Below the pieces are notes generated by a model. That model saw nothing but the letters and a program-made list of their open reading frames with translations. It did no database searches and was not told where the DNA came from. Shown here piece by piece: positions 1 to 6,513 of a DNA stretch of 64,000 bases (the first letter of the stretch is position 1; every line of letters starts with the position of its first letter). Source of the DNA: Aeromonas veronii (GTDB taxonomy: Bacteria > Pseudomonadota > Gammaproteobacteria > Enterobacterales > Aeromonadaceae); the NCBI RefSeq assembly GCF_040215105.1, contig NZ_CP157875.1, positions 717,501-781,500 of the forward strand, written 5' to 3'. A program made the position numbers and the translations under genes.

Positions 1-698
1 CGCTGCAAACACTGGCGCTTGCCTGGGCTGTTACACAGCTCCAACAAGTCCGCCGCTTGTGGGCGGGTCGAGGTGGCCAGCACCTCACGGGCGGCGGGGT
101 TGTCGCCCTCTAGCGCGACCAGTTCACCATTCATCGCCTCTTTGAGGGCATGAGCCAGCTCGTTGTGCGCCCACTTGCGCGCACCTTCCAACCCCATCAG
201 GCTGGCCTTGGCACGGGTCAGAGCCGCCAGCTCGACAAGATGCCCCTTGAGCGGCTTGAGGATGGATGGCATCACCTTGTGTTCGAGATAGCTTTCATAG
301 CCTCCGGCCACCATGCTCTGGGCGCTGTTGACGGCAATTTGGGTCTGATAGAGCGGCATGGCCAAGCGCCGCTCTTGCCGCTCGGACAGGGTGGCAGCTT
401 CCTTGGCGTCTTCGATCAGCTCCGTCAGCTCGCGGTATTCCCGCGCCGCTTCCAGTGACACCACCCCGCCCATCAGCTGATTAATCCGCCCCTGGCGTAG
501 CTCTTCACGGCGGGCTTTGGCGGCAGGGATTTGGGCCAACATGGCTTTGCGCTGCTCGCGCAGGGTCAGCACCTCGCTATCGAGCTTCATCAACTTGGTG
601 TGCTCACTTTGGAACAGGGCCACATGTTCATCCAGGCGGCTGGCACGGGTGGCGACGGGGGCATTGGGGACGACTTGCAAGGTTGATTGCTGCTGCAT
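1..698 (-). CDS. Coiled-coil protein of the integrated element (3' end cut by window edge)
   Basis: The frame is open from ATG 698 to the left edge, 232 codons so far, with AGGAG just upstream. It starts 4 nt after the capsid gene stop, so the two are co-transcribed. The product is mostly helical and rich in Glu, Arg, Lys, Ala and Leu, with long heptad-like stretches (for example around KLDSEVLTLREQRKAML and SLEAAREYRELTELIEDAK), and no signal peptide or membrane segment. In phage P2 this slot holds the small terminase subunit gpM, but I see no resemblance to gpM. An assembly or size-determination role is possible from position alone. Function unknown. Confidence 0.7.
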   Translation of the reverse strand, partial: MQQQSTLQVVPNAPVATRASRLDEHVALFQSEHTKLMKLDSEVLTLREQRKAMLAQIPAAKARREELRQGRINQLMGGVVSLEAAREYRELTELIEDAKEAATLSERQERRLAMPLYQTQIAVNSAQSMVAGGYESYLEHKVMPSILKPLKGHLVELAALTRAKASLMGLEGARKWAHNELAHALKEAMNGELVALEGDNPAAREVLATSTRPQAADLLELCNSPGKRQCLQ

Positions 699-702
699 GG
701 GG

Positions 703-1668
703 TTACTCCTGGGTGGCGATAGTGATGGCATCAAAGGCGGCGTAGGCGGTGGGAATGCCCAAGGCATAGGACTGGGCACGGTTGTAGCGGATACCCCAGC
801 TGGCGAGGTCATCAATGTCCCCCGCGTTGAGGCGGTGGGTGCGGTTGACGGTGAGCACTTGCAGGTTCTCGACCAGGGTGATGGCCAAGTAAGTGCTGGG
901 CATGTGCTGGTGCGAGATAAAGGGCTGGTCGGCAATCTTCATGCGCTGCTGCTTGTCCCGTACCTGTCCTGGCTTGAGGTGGGCTTGCTGGTGAGCCCGT
1001 AGCAGGTCGCCGCCGACCATCACGATTAAGCGCGGGTCTTGGCGGTAACTCTCTGGCAGCTTCTCAACCAGGGAATACACCATCGCATCCAGGTCGGTGT
1101 AATCACCTTTGCCGCTCGGGTCGAAGGTGACCGCATCGCGCAGCACCCGCAGCCCCTCGGGGTCAGCGGCCTTGGCCAGGGCGGGCCAGCCCACCATCAC
1201 ATCTTCCCCGTTCGGGTTGGCCACGGGGTCTGTGTTGGGGGCGGCAGATTGGCCATGGAAGCCGACCCGAATCAGGTCATCCCCAAAGGCGGCGAGCGCC
1301 AGCTCTTCGAGCAGGTTGTTGACCTGTCGCTGGTCGAGCCCCGCCAACATCTGGGCCAGCTGTTGCCATGTCCACATCACGCTGCTGTCCAGCTCTTCAT
1401 ACTCGTGTTGGCGCTTGCTCGGGTCGGCTTGTACCAGGAAGCGCCCTTGCGCCTTGCGGCCACTGCGCAGCCCTGGCTTGAGTGGGTCAAAGCGGGGCGC
1501 GGTAGGGTCATCTATCCCTTGAATGGACACCATCCACAGAAACGGGACGGCCTGCACCAGGGCTGCCGTCAGGGCCATGCTCGTGGCCTCGTCCAGGTTG
1601 CCAAAGCTGGCTTGGGGCACAGGGGTAAAGCTCAGGCGTACATCGCGCAGCAGGTCAGATAAGTTCAT
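703..1668 (-). CDS. P2 gpN-family major capsid protein
   Basis: This is a 321-aa protein that lines up with P2 gpN over the central and C-terminal parts. Shared stretches include the GKGDYTDLDAMV region near residue 190, the following DPRLIVMVGGDLL segment, and a C-terminal LENLQVL...THR block. It is shorter than P2 gpN (about 357 aa), mainly at the N terminus. It follows the gpO-type scaffold gene by 13 nt, the same O-N order as in P2. It should form the shell of the particle. Capsid genes are unusual this close to an integrase, which points to a satellite or a rearranged prophage. Homology is judged from remembered P2 sequence. Confidence 0.82.
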   Translation of the reverse strand: MNLSDLLRDVRLSFTPVPQASFGNLDEATSMALTAALVQAVPFLWMVSIQGIDDPTAPRFDPLKPGLRSGRKAQGRFLVQADPSKRQHEYEELDSSVMWTWQQLAQMLAGLDQRQVNNLLEELALAAFGDDLIRVGFHGQSAAPNTDPVANPNGEDVMVGWPALAKAADPEGLRVLRDAVTFDPSGKGDYTDLDAMVYSLVEKLPESYRQDPRLIVMVGGDLLRAHQQAHLKPGQVRDKQQRMKIADQPFISHQHMPSTYLAITLVENLQVLTVNRTHRLNAGDIDDLASWGIRYNRAQSYALGIPTAYAAFDAITIATQE

Positions 1669-1681
1669 CGGGCGGGGCTCC

Positions 1682-2320
1682 TTAGTGGGGACGGTAGTGA
1701 TTGGCGTGAGTGGGGTCGTCGCGATGGTCAGCGGCGGGTGCGGGCGGCTGACTGGGGTGATAGGGAGTAAAGCTGTCCAGCTTCTGGCTAAGCGCTGTCA
1801 GTCCAGCGGACAGGGCCTCTAATTGACTAAACATCTGCTCCGGTTTTGATGTACGGAAAGCCGGATTGGCGGGGGCTGGCGTCGGCACAGCGGCAGGCAC
1901 CAGCAACGGGCGGGCACTCGGTGGCTTGGCACTGAATTGCAGTTTGGTCAGCCCCGTCAGACAGGGTTGGTCAGTGACCGTGACGCCAGCCAGATACCAC
2001 TTGCCCGTGCCTGCGAAATTCTCGCAGGCTTCAATGGTGCAAAAGCCGTGAGTGCCGTTGGTGTTGAGGTCAATCAGCTCCAGGGTGGGGCACAGCACCG
2101 CCAGCAACTTGAGGCGGTCGCCTTCCTCTTGCACCTTCAGCGCATCCACAGACCCAAGCGGGCGAGCGCGGACACCTTCCGGCCAGAGGTTGGCCACGTA
2201 GAAACTCGGGTCGTAGACCTCCGCCATCTGGTGCAAAAACTCAGGGCTGATGTTCCGCCCGTCCAGGGTGGGCCCCGAGGTCGCGATACAGACCCAGCCT
2301 GTTTTTACCTGACTGCTCAT
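1682..2320 (-). CDS. P2 gpO-family capsid scaffolding protein, protease site apparently degenerate
   Basis: A 212-aa protein. ATG 2320 overlaps the stop of the zinc-finger gene as ATGA, implying coupled translation. Residues 7-125 match the P2 gpO protease-scaffold domain: a DGRNIS motif near residue 20 and a NFAGTGKWYLAGVTVTD block near 101-117. The C terminus is Pro/Ala-rich and then helical, as expected for a scaffold. P2 gpO uses Asp19, His48 and Ser107. Here the Asp is kept (D20), no His lies at the expected place (the NLEH motif is replaced by a LWPEG stretch), and Ser aligns with Thr95. Scaffolding is probably retained and proteolysis lost. Confidence 0.82.
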   Translation of the reverse strand: MSSQVKTGWVCIATSGPTLDGRNISPEFLHQMAEVYDPSFYVANLWPEGVRARPLGSVDALKVQEEGDRLKLLAVLCPTLELIDLNTNGTHGFCTIEACENFAGTGKWYLAGVTVTDQPCLTGLTKLQFSAKPPSARPLLVPAAVPTPAPANPAFRTSKPEQMFSQLEALSAGLTALSQKLDSFTPYHPSQPPAPAADHRDDPTHANHYRPH

Positions 2321-2637
2321 ACTGCCCTCCGCACGGTCACAACCGGTTTCTCCAGCTCTTGCGCGGCCAGCACGTTCAGCTGTTGCTGCCGCTCGTTCAC
2401 GCTTTCGCACAGCGAGCCGTGCGCCTCCGGCGACAGACCCCGCGCGAGGTTCATGGCCATGTCACTGGCCCGTTTGGCCGAAGGGCTCAGGGTGTGGCTA
2501 TAGGCCAGAGTGGATACCCAGGCATGCCCACAGCGAGCATCGGTGCATTGGCAATAGAGGTTGGCGACCCCCGCTGTCATGCGATTGGTCTTGGTGATGC
2601 GGCCCAGTTGGCCGCACTCGGTGCACATCACGCGCAT
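2317..2637 (-). CDS. Ogr/Delta-type zinc-finger transcription activator
   Basis: A 106-aa protein with GGAGG upstream of ATG 2637. Cys5, Cys8, Cys31 and Cys36 give the CxxC...CxxxxC spacing of P2 Ogr and P4 Delta, which activate P2-type late promoters. It is longer than Ogr (72 aa) by a helical C-terminal tail. Its start is preceded by the AlpA-like gene and its stop overlaps the scaffold start. This position suggests it is co-transcribed with, and may drive, the capsid genes, and could let the element respond to or exploit a P2-like helper. The activator role is family knowledge; the targets are inference. Confidence 0.75.
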   Translation of the reverse strand: MRVMCTECGQLGRITKTNRMTAGVANLYCQCTDARCGHAWVSTLAYSHTLSPSAKRASDMAMNLARGLSPEAHGSLCESVNERQQQLNVLAAQELEKPVVTVRRAV

Positions 2638-2654
2638 AGGGAGTTCCTCCAAGG

Positions 2655-2885
2655 TTATTGGATGGGGTTCGCTGGTTTGCTGGAATGCAGCATCTTGCGG
2701 GAGGCGAGGAACGCATCGAGATCGGTGCGTTCGTAGAGGGTACGGTTGCCTAGCTTGTAGTACGGGATCTCATAGCGGCCATTGCTGGCCCAGACCCCTA
2801 GGGTCTTCTCTGACAACCCAAGATAGGCGGCAGCCTCACGGCGGGTGAGGCGTTTCGGTGTGTTCTGGTTTATTGCGGATTTCAT
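2655..2885 (-). CDS. AlpA/excisionase-like winged-helix DNA-binding protein
   Basis: A 76-aa protein with the helix-turn-helix pattern LTRREAAAYLGLSEKTLGVW at residues 13-32, followed by a wing containing YYKLGNRTLYERTDLDAFL, typical of the MerR-like HTH_17/AlpA excisionase family. Such proteins act as recombination directionality factors or as regulators of integrase and early genes in P4-like satellites. It lies upstream of the Ogr-like gene in the same orientation, 17 nt apart. It could be the switch of this element; target sites cannot be told from sequence. Confidence 0.75.
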   Translation of the reverse strand: MKSAINQNTPKRLTRREAAAYLGLSEKTLGVWASNGRYEIPYYKLGNRTLYERTDLDAFLASRKMLHSSKPANPIQ

Positions 2886-2983
2886 CTTGGCACCCCCAGT
2901 ATTGCTTTGATGGTGCTGATTTTCTCTGGGGGGCTATTAGAAATTAAGGTAGAACTGGCAAGCAGTAAACAACCCTTGCGATA

Positions 2984-3925
2984 TTAGAATTTTTTTGTTA
3001 TCGCCTCTTTTATTGTTAGATGCGCCACTCCGGACTTAGTCAGGATCCGCTTCCAAGCTGAGACATGACGAACATCAGAAAATTTCATTGCTTGGTGTTT
3101 GTATGTTTTCCTCAGCGCATCCAGCTCAATATCAAGCGATGGATAGAGAGCATCCAAAATAATTGCATCACTCACTGCGCCATTAAATATTTTATTTGCA
3201 ATAATGGCATCTAATAACGGTAGGTACTTATTGTTTATGGCTTTCCTTAGTGCATTTGAACTAACGCCTTTGCAGTCTTCCTCCTGATGGATAGATAATT
3301 CGTTACGCCATTTTTTAAGCAGGTTCGCCATGTCGTCGAGAATTTCTTTGTCGGTAAAATCCTCAATATTTACGTTTAAGGCTACTAGCGTTGGCATGAT
3401 CTCTTTATAAGCATCAGAGAATAGCTTAGCTAAAGGCATCTTGGGCATCCTGTGGCTGTAAGAGTCATTATCATTAAAACCATCACTCTTTGCTATTTCT
3501 GACATGGCAATGATGTTTCGAATGCTCAATGGGGTGATGCTATCAAGCGATGATAATTTATCGCCAGGGGTGTTAGGGTTAAATGAAAACTCGTTTTCTA
3601 CCATTTCTGATGTCGCAGTAGGTGATAGCATTGAGGATACATCAATAAGTAGTCCCTCTGGTTCAGTGATGTAAATATCATCGGATAAATATACCTCCAA
3701 CCAATTAGGCAGATAATGGGGTAAGCAAGGAGAGTCAATGTCAAACATTTCAACAATGTCAGCTCTCATGCGCAACTGCATAATGAAATTCAAGGCGCTA
3801 AGATTGCCAACCTTTTCGTATTTACCGGATTTATATATCCTTGGGAATATCTCTTTGTACCCTTTATTACTATTGCTGTTTTCTTCTTGCCGAATCAGTT
3901 CACCAATATCCATGATCATCGTCAT
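2984..3925 (-). CDS. AT-rich element cargo protein of unknown function
   Basis: A 313-aa soluble, mainly helical protein. ATG 3925 has AGGA 8 nt upstream and lies only 15 nt after the integrase stop, so the two genes are probably co-transcribed. Base composition is clearly more AT-rich than its neighbours, a sign of separate acquisition. There are no signal peptide, membrane segments or catalytic motifs I recognise. Length and place beside a DUF4102-type integrase resemble DUF6387-like island proteins, but I cannot confirm that. Cargo genes at this place in satellites are often anti-phage; that is only positional inference. Confidence 0.65.
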   Translation of the reverse strand: MTMIMDIGELIRQEENSNSNKGYKEIFPRIYKSGKYEKVGNLSALNFIMQLRMRADIVEMFDIDSPCLPHYLPNWLEVYLSDDIYITEPEGLLIDVSSMLSPTATSEMVENEFSFNPNTPGDKLSSLDSITPLSIRNIIAMSEIAKSDGFNDNDSYSHRMPKMPLAKLFSDAYKEIMPTLVALNVNIEDFTDKEILDDMANLLKKWRNELSIHQEEDCKGVSSNALRKAINNKYLPLLDAIIANKIFNGAVSDAIILDALYPSLDIELDALRKTYKHQAMKFSDVRHVSAWKRILTKSGVAHLTIKEAITKKF

Positions 3926-3940
3926 TATCTAAGTCCTATT

Positions 3941-5368
3941 TTAATTAATGCGAGTATTGCTAATGCTTAAAAGCAATCGACGCTGCTCCTCTTCTGGCAA
4001 GGTGGCAAAAATAGTCAGCAAATTGCTATTGGCATTCTGTTCACTGCCCAGGCGCCCCGCATATTCCAAAATATCCCGCTCGATCCTGGTCGCCGGTTTA
4101 CGCAGCTCGTCCGCCGTGAAGTGGATATAACCCTGGGTCACGTCGGCACTGCGCAGGGTGCGGTGGTTCATCAGGCGCTTGATGGTGTACTGGCCGACCT
4201 CGGCCAGTTCGGCCACAGTGCCAAAGGTGCGGCGGGCGTCGTGGCATTTGAACTCCAGCGGCGGCAGGCCGTCGGGGTTCGGGTGGGGAACAGTAGCGGC
4301 GCAGATCTTGGCAATGACCCGGCGCGGTTCATGGATTGGGCGGTCGGGGTCACGGCCAGGAAACACGAACTGGCTCTGCTTGAGGTTCCAGTGCCAGCGG
4401 CGGCGGAAGATGGCGAGTAGAGTTTCGGTGATCGGCAGCTCCAGCGGGTCGCCGTTCTTGGTCTGATCGATCCAGAAGTAGCCGCCGCTCATGCTGACCC
4501 GATCCCAGGTCAGTTGGAACACTTCGGCGCGGCGCAGACCGGTAAACAGGGCCATGTCGATGGCGTCACAGACGGTGGCCGTGGTGTCGTCCCGCCAGTC
4601 GATGGCGTGTTGCCGAACCTGCTCCACGGCATCCAGCCAGCGTCTGAGCTCGTGGGTACGGATCCGGTCGTTGCGCCGGGGGGTGTTGTGCCAGAGGCGC
4701 TTGCTGCTCAGGACTTCGGTCGGTGGCTCAGGCAGCATGACCCGATCATTGGCGTCCCGATAGTGGTCGCGGGCAAAACGCCAGACGGCCCGCAGGGTTC
4801 GCGCCCAGCGGTCGGCCTGGGCTTTGCTCCCCTTGCCGGTGCCTGCCTTGCGAAACTCACGGGCGGCTCCGTGCCAGGCACCGGGCAACCCCTCGGTGAT
4901 GGCTTTGTGCCGTACCTCGATCTTTTCCCGGGTGAGTTTGAGCAAGGGGATCGTCATCCAGTCCCCGGTGTAGTTGGTGAGATCGGCGCGGTAGTGCTTG
5001 GCGGTCTCCTGCCTGATCCGGTCGCCACGGCTGGCCAGGTAGGCATCAATGGCCTCGCCCAGGGTTACTTTCAGCTTGTCCTGGTCACGGCGGATCACGT
5101 TGGGGTTGTGGCCGGTCATGGCGACATCGCCCAGGATCTCCAGCGCCTTGGCGCGGGCCATGTCGATGGTCAGGGCCGGATAGCGCCCTAGGGTGGCCCG
5201 GATAAAGCGGCCCTCTTTCTTCTTGGCCACGCAGAACGACTTGATGCCGCTGGCCCCGACCCGGAGCCGTAGCCCCTGCACCATGGCATCACAGTAATCG
5301 ACCTGCTTTCCCTCTGGGGCAAGGGGCAGCGCATCGATCGTGGCTTTGGTGAACTTGAACGTCTTCAT
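3941..5368 (-). CDS. int: Tyrosine recombinase/integrase (P4-type, DUF4102 N-terminal domain)
   Basis: A 475-aa protein. I chose ATG 5368 because GGGAGGA lies directly upstream and the MKTFKFTKATIDALPL start is the usual DUF4102 beginning; the frame stays open 32 codons further. Domains in order: an N-terminal arm-binding domain (about 1-95), a SAM-like core-binding domain (about 110-230) and a catalytic domain (about 260-430). The catalytic domain shows the Arg in TGLRRAEV, the HDARRTFG box, a His in LMNHRTL, and the nucleophile Tyr in TQGYIHF. It should integrate the element into the tRNA-Ile2 gene whose 3' half lies at 5787-5831. Confidence 0.93.
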   Translation of the reverse strand: MKTFKFTKATIDALPLAPEGKQVDYCDAMVQGLRLRVGASGIKSFCVAKKKEGRFIRATLGRYPALTIDMARAKALEILGDVAMTGHNPNVIRRDQDKLKVTLGEAIDAYLASRGDRIRQETAKHYRADLTNYTGDWMTIPLLKLTREKIEVRHKAITEGLPGAWHGAAREFRKAGTGKGSKAQADRWARTLRAVWRFARDHYRDANDRVMLPEPPTEVLSSKRLWHNTPRRNDRIRTHELRRWLDAVEQVRQHAIDWRDDTTATVCDAIDMALFTGLRRAEVFQLTWDRVSMSGGYFWIDQTKNGDPLELPITETLLAIFRRRWHWNLKQSQFVFPGRDPDRPIHEPRRVIAKICAATVPHPNPDGLPPLEFKCHDARRTFGTVAELAEVGQYTIKRLMNHRTLRSADVTQGYIHFTADELRKPATRIERDILEYAGRLGSEQNANSNLLTIFATLPEEEQRRLLLSISNTRIN

Positions 5369-5418
5369 TTTCCTCCCACAAAACCGGCTAGCCAGAGGAA
5401 GGGCAGGCAAGACAGGCT

Positions 5419-5519
5419 TGTAACCCCTGTAACCTCTGACTATTTCAGATGAGGTTACAAACAAACCCAGTCAAACCGGGGCCTGTAGAGAGATGTAACC
5501 TTGTAACCTCTGTAACCTC
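5419..5519. repeat. Six TGTAACC-type 9-mers upstream of the integrase
   Basis: Copies of TGTAACCtc lie at 5419-5427, 5429-5437, 5451-5459 (inverted, GAGGTTACA), 5494-5502, 5502-5510 and 5511-5519. They cluster between the integrase start and the att site. The likeliest role is as arm-type integrase sites or operator sites for integrase autoregulation. Origin iterons are an alternative. A looser copy, TGTAACGTG, lies at 5720-5728. Confidence 0.6.
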
Positions 5520-5601
5520 AATAATGAAACCCTATGCGAGCTTTTTTGGCCCAAGGGGGAGGGGTGTGTGCCACTCCTTTCCCTGGCTAGCCTGCTCTTG
5601 G

Positions 5602-5642
5602 CCGACCAATCGATCCGGGTATCCTGTAAATCGATTGGTCGG
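5602..5642. repeat. 13-bp perfect inverted repeat related to the att core
   Basis: CCGACCAATCGAT (5602-5614) and ATCGATTGGTCGG (5630-5642) are exact reverse complements separated by 15 nt. The right arm shares ATCGATTGGTCG with the tRNA-Ile2 remnant at 5793-5804. A palindrome built on the tRNA core segment next to the att site suggests a recombinase or accessory binding site, or a scar of earlier integration. Confidence 0.6.
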
Positions 5643-5786
5643 ATCTAGGATTCCTATAGGATACGCCAGAGGGAGAATATGGGGGAAGAACAGGGAAGGT
5701 CATAAAATGACCGGTGTGATGTAACGTGTTGATTTATATAACATCATATACTGTACAAAAACACAGTAAAATGTCGTTTTTCCACG

Positions 5787-5831
5787 CTCATAATCGATTG
5801 GTCGCCCGTTCAAGTCGGGCAGGGGCCACCA
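5787..5831 (+). other. ileX (partial): attR: 3' half of tRNA-Ile2 (anticodon CAT)
   Basis: The stretch begins in the anticodon loop (CTCATAA, anticodon at 5789-5791). It continues through the 3' anticodon stem, the T arm (GCCCG, TTCAAGT, CGGGC) and the acceptor strand AGGGGCC, and ends in ACCA. It matches enterobacterial ileX/ileY closely. The 5' half is absent, since the sequence left of 5787 does not form the D arm. It is therefore the displaced host end of the attachment site; the intact tRNA should lie at the far left end of the element. Confidence 0.85.
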
Positions 5832-5840
5832 CATTCAAAA

Positions 5841-5867
5841 CAAAGCCGCTCATCATGAGCGGCTTTG
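5841..5867. terminator. tRNA terminator hairpin
   Basis: CAAAGCCGCTCAT (5841-5853) pairs with ATGAGCGGCTTTG (5855-5867). It directly follows the tRNA remnant on the plus strand and also faces the end of the convergent TPR gene. Confidence 0.7.
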
Positions 5868-5881
5868 TCGTTTCTGGCGCC

Positions 5882-6352
5882 TCACCAGCGTCTGTCCAGA
5901 TCTTCGGCATAGAGGGCGATGGCACGTCTATAGGGAACAATGGCGGGATCCGTGACTGTCTCGGCCAGCACCGCCAGCAGGGTCTCCATCCCCTCCTTGT
6001 GCTGCCCCAGGTTGTAGCGGGCCATGGCTCCGAAGACCTTGAATTCGTGGGCATGGGGGAAGCGGGCCAGGCCCTGTTCGAAGGCGGCCAGCGCCTCGGT
6101 ATAATGTCCCGTCGTGCGATAGGAGCTGCCAAGACCGAGCCAGGCCCCGCGCAGTGAATCCTCACTCAGTCCCAATGCGATGGCCCTCTGATACAGGGGA
6201 ATGGCCTGCTGCTCGCGCCCCAGCAGATCGTGCAGACCCGCCACCTCGTAATGCAGTTCGGCGTGTTTCGGGTGCTCCGCTATCTGCAGCAATCCGTGCT
6301 GTCTGGCCTCTTCAATCCTTCCCTCGGCCTTGAGGGCTTCCAGTTGTTTCAT
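5882..6352 (-). CDS. Tetratricopeptide-repeat protein
   Basis: A 156-aa cytoplasmic protein starting MKQLEALKAEGRIEEAR at ATG 6352. TPR-type helical pairs cover most of it: residues about 10-45, 48-80 (LGREQQAIPLYQRAIALG), 84-115 (GHYTEALAAFEQGLARFP) and 120-150. It resembles the short single-domain group-5 TPR proteins of gammaproteobacteria, which serve as protein-protein adaptors; no partner is known here. It is the first chromosomal gene after the integrated element and ends 50 nt from the att site. Confidence 0.75.
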   Translation of the reverse strand: MKQLEALKAEGRIEEARQHGLLQIAEHPKHAELHYEVAGLHDLLGREQQAIPLYQRAIALGLSEDSLRGAWLGLGSSYRTTGHYTEALAAFEQGLARFPHAHEFKVFGAMARYNLGQHKEGMETLLAVLAETVTDPAIVPYRRAIALYAEDLDRRW

Positions 6353-6463
6353 ATGCGCTCCTGCATGGGATCCGAAATGCAGTATGCCCGTGCGCGGGTG
6401 ACGGGGATATGAAAGATGAGGAGGGAGTCGGTGAAAGAGTGCGATGCAGGGAAATAAAGAACA

Positions 6464-6486
6464 CGACCGGGCACAGGGCCCGGTCG
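6464..6486 (-). terminator. Terminator of the DASS transporter gene
   Basis: CGACCGGGC (6464-6472) pairs with GCCCGGTCG (6478-6486). On the minus strand it is followed by the T-rich TGTTCTTTATTTC and lies 28 nt past the transporter stop. Confidence 0.7.
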
Positions 6487-6513
6487 CGTTGTCAGACAGG
6501 TCGAGCCCTTGGC

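Noticed and set aside
1..698. P2 small terminase subunit (gpM)
   Set aside because: The position fits but the sequence does not: it is a long charged coiled coil, and none of the gpM blocks I remember are present.
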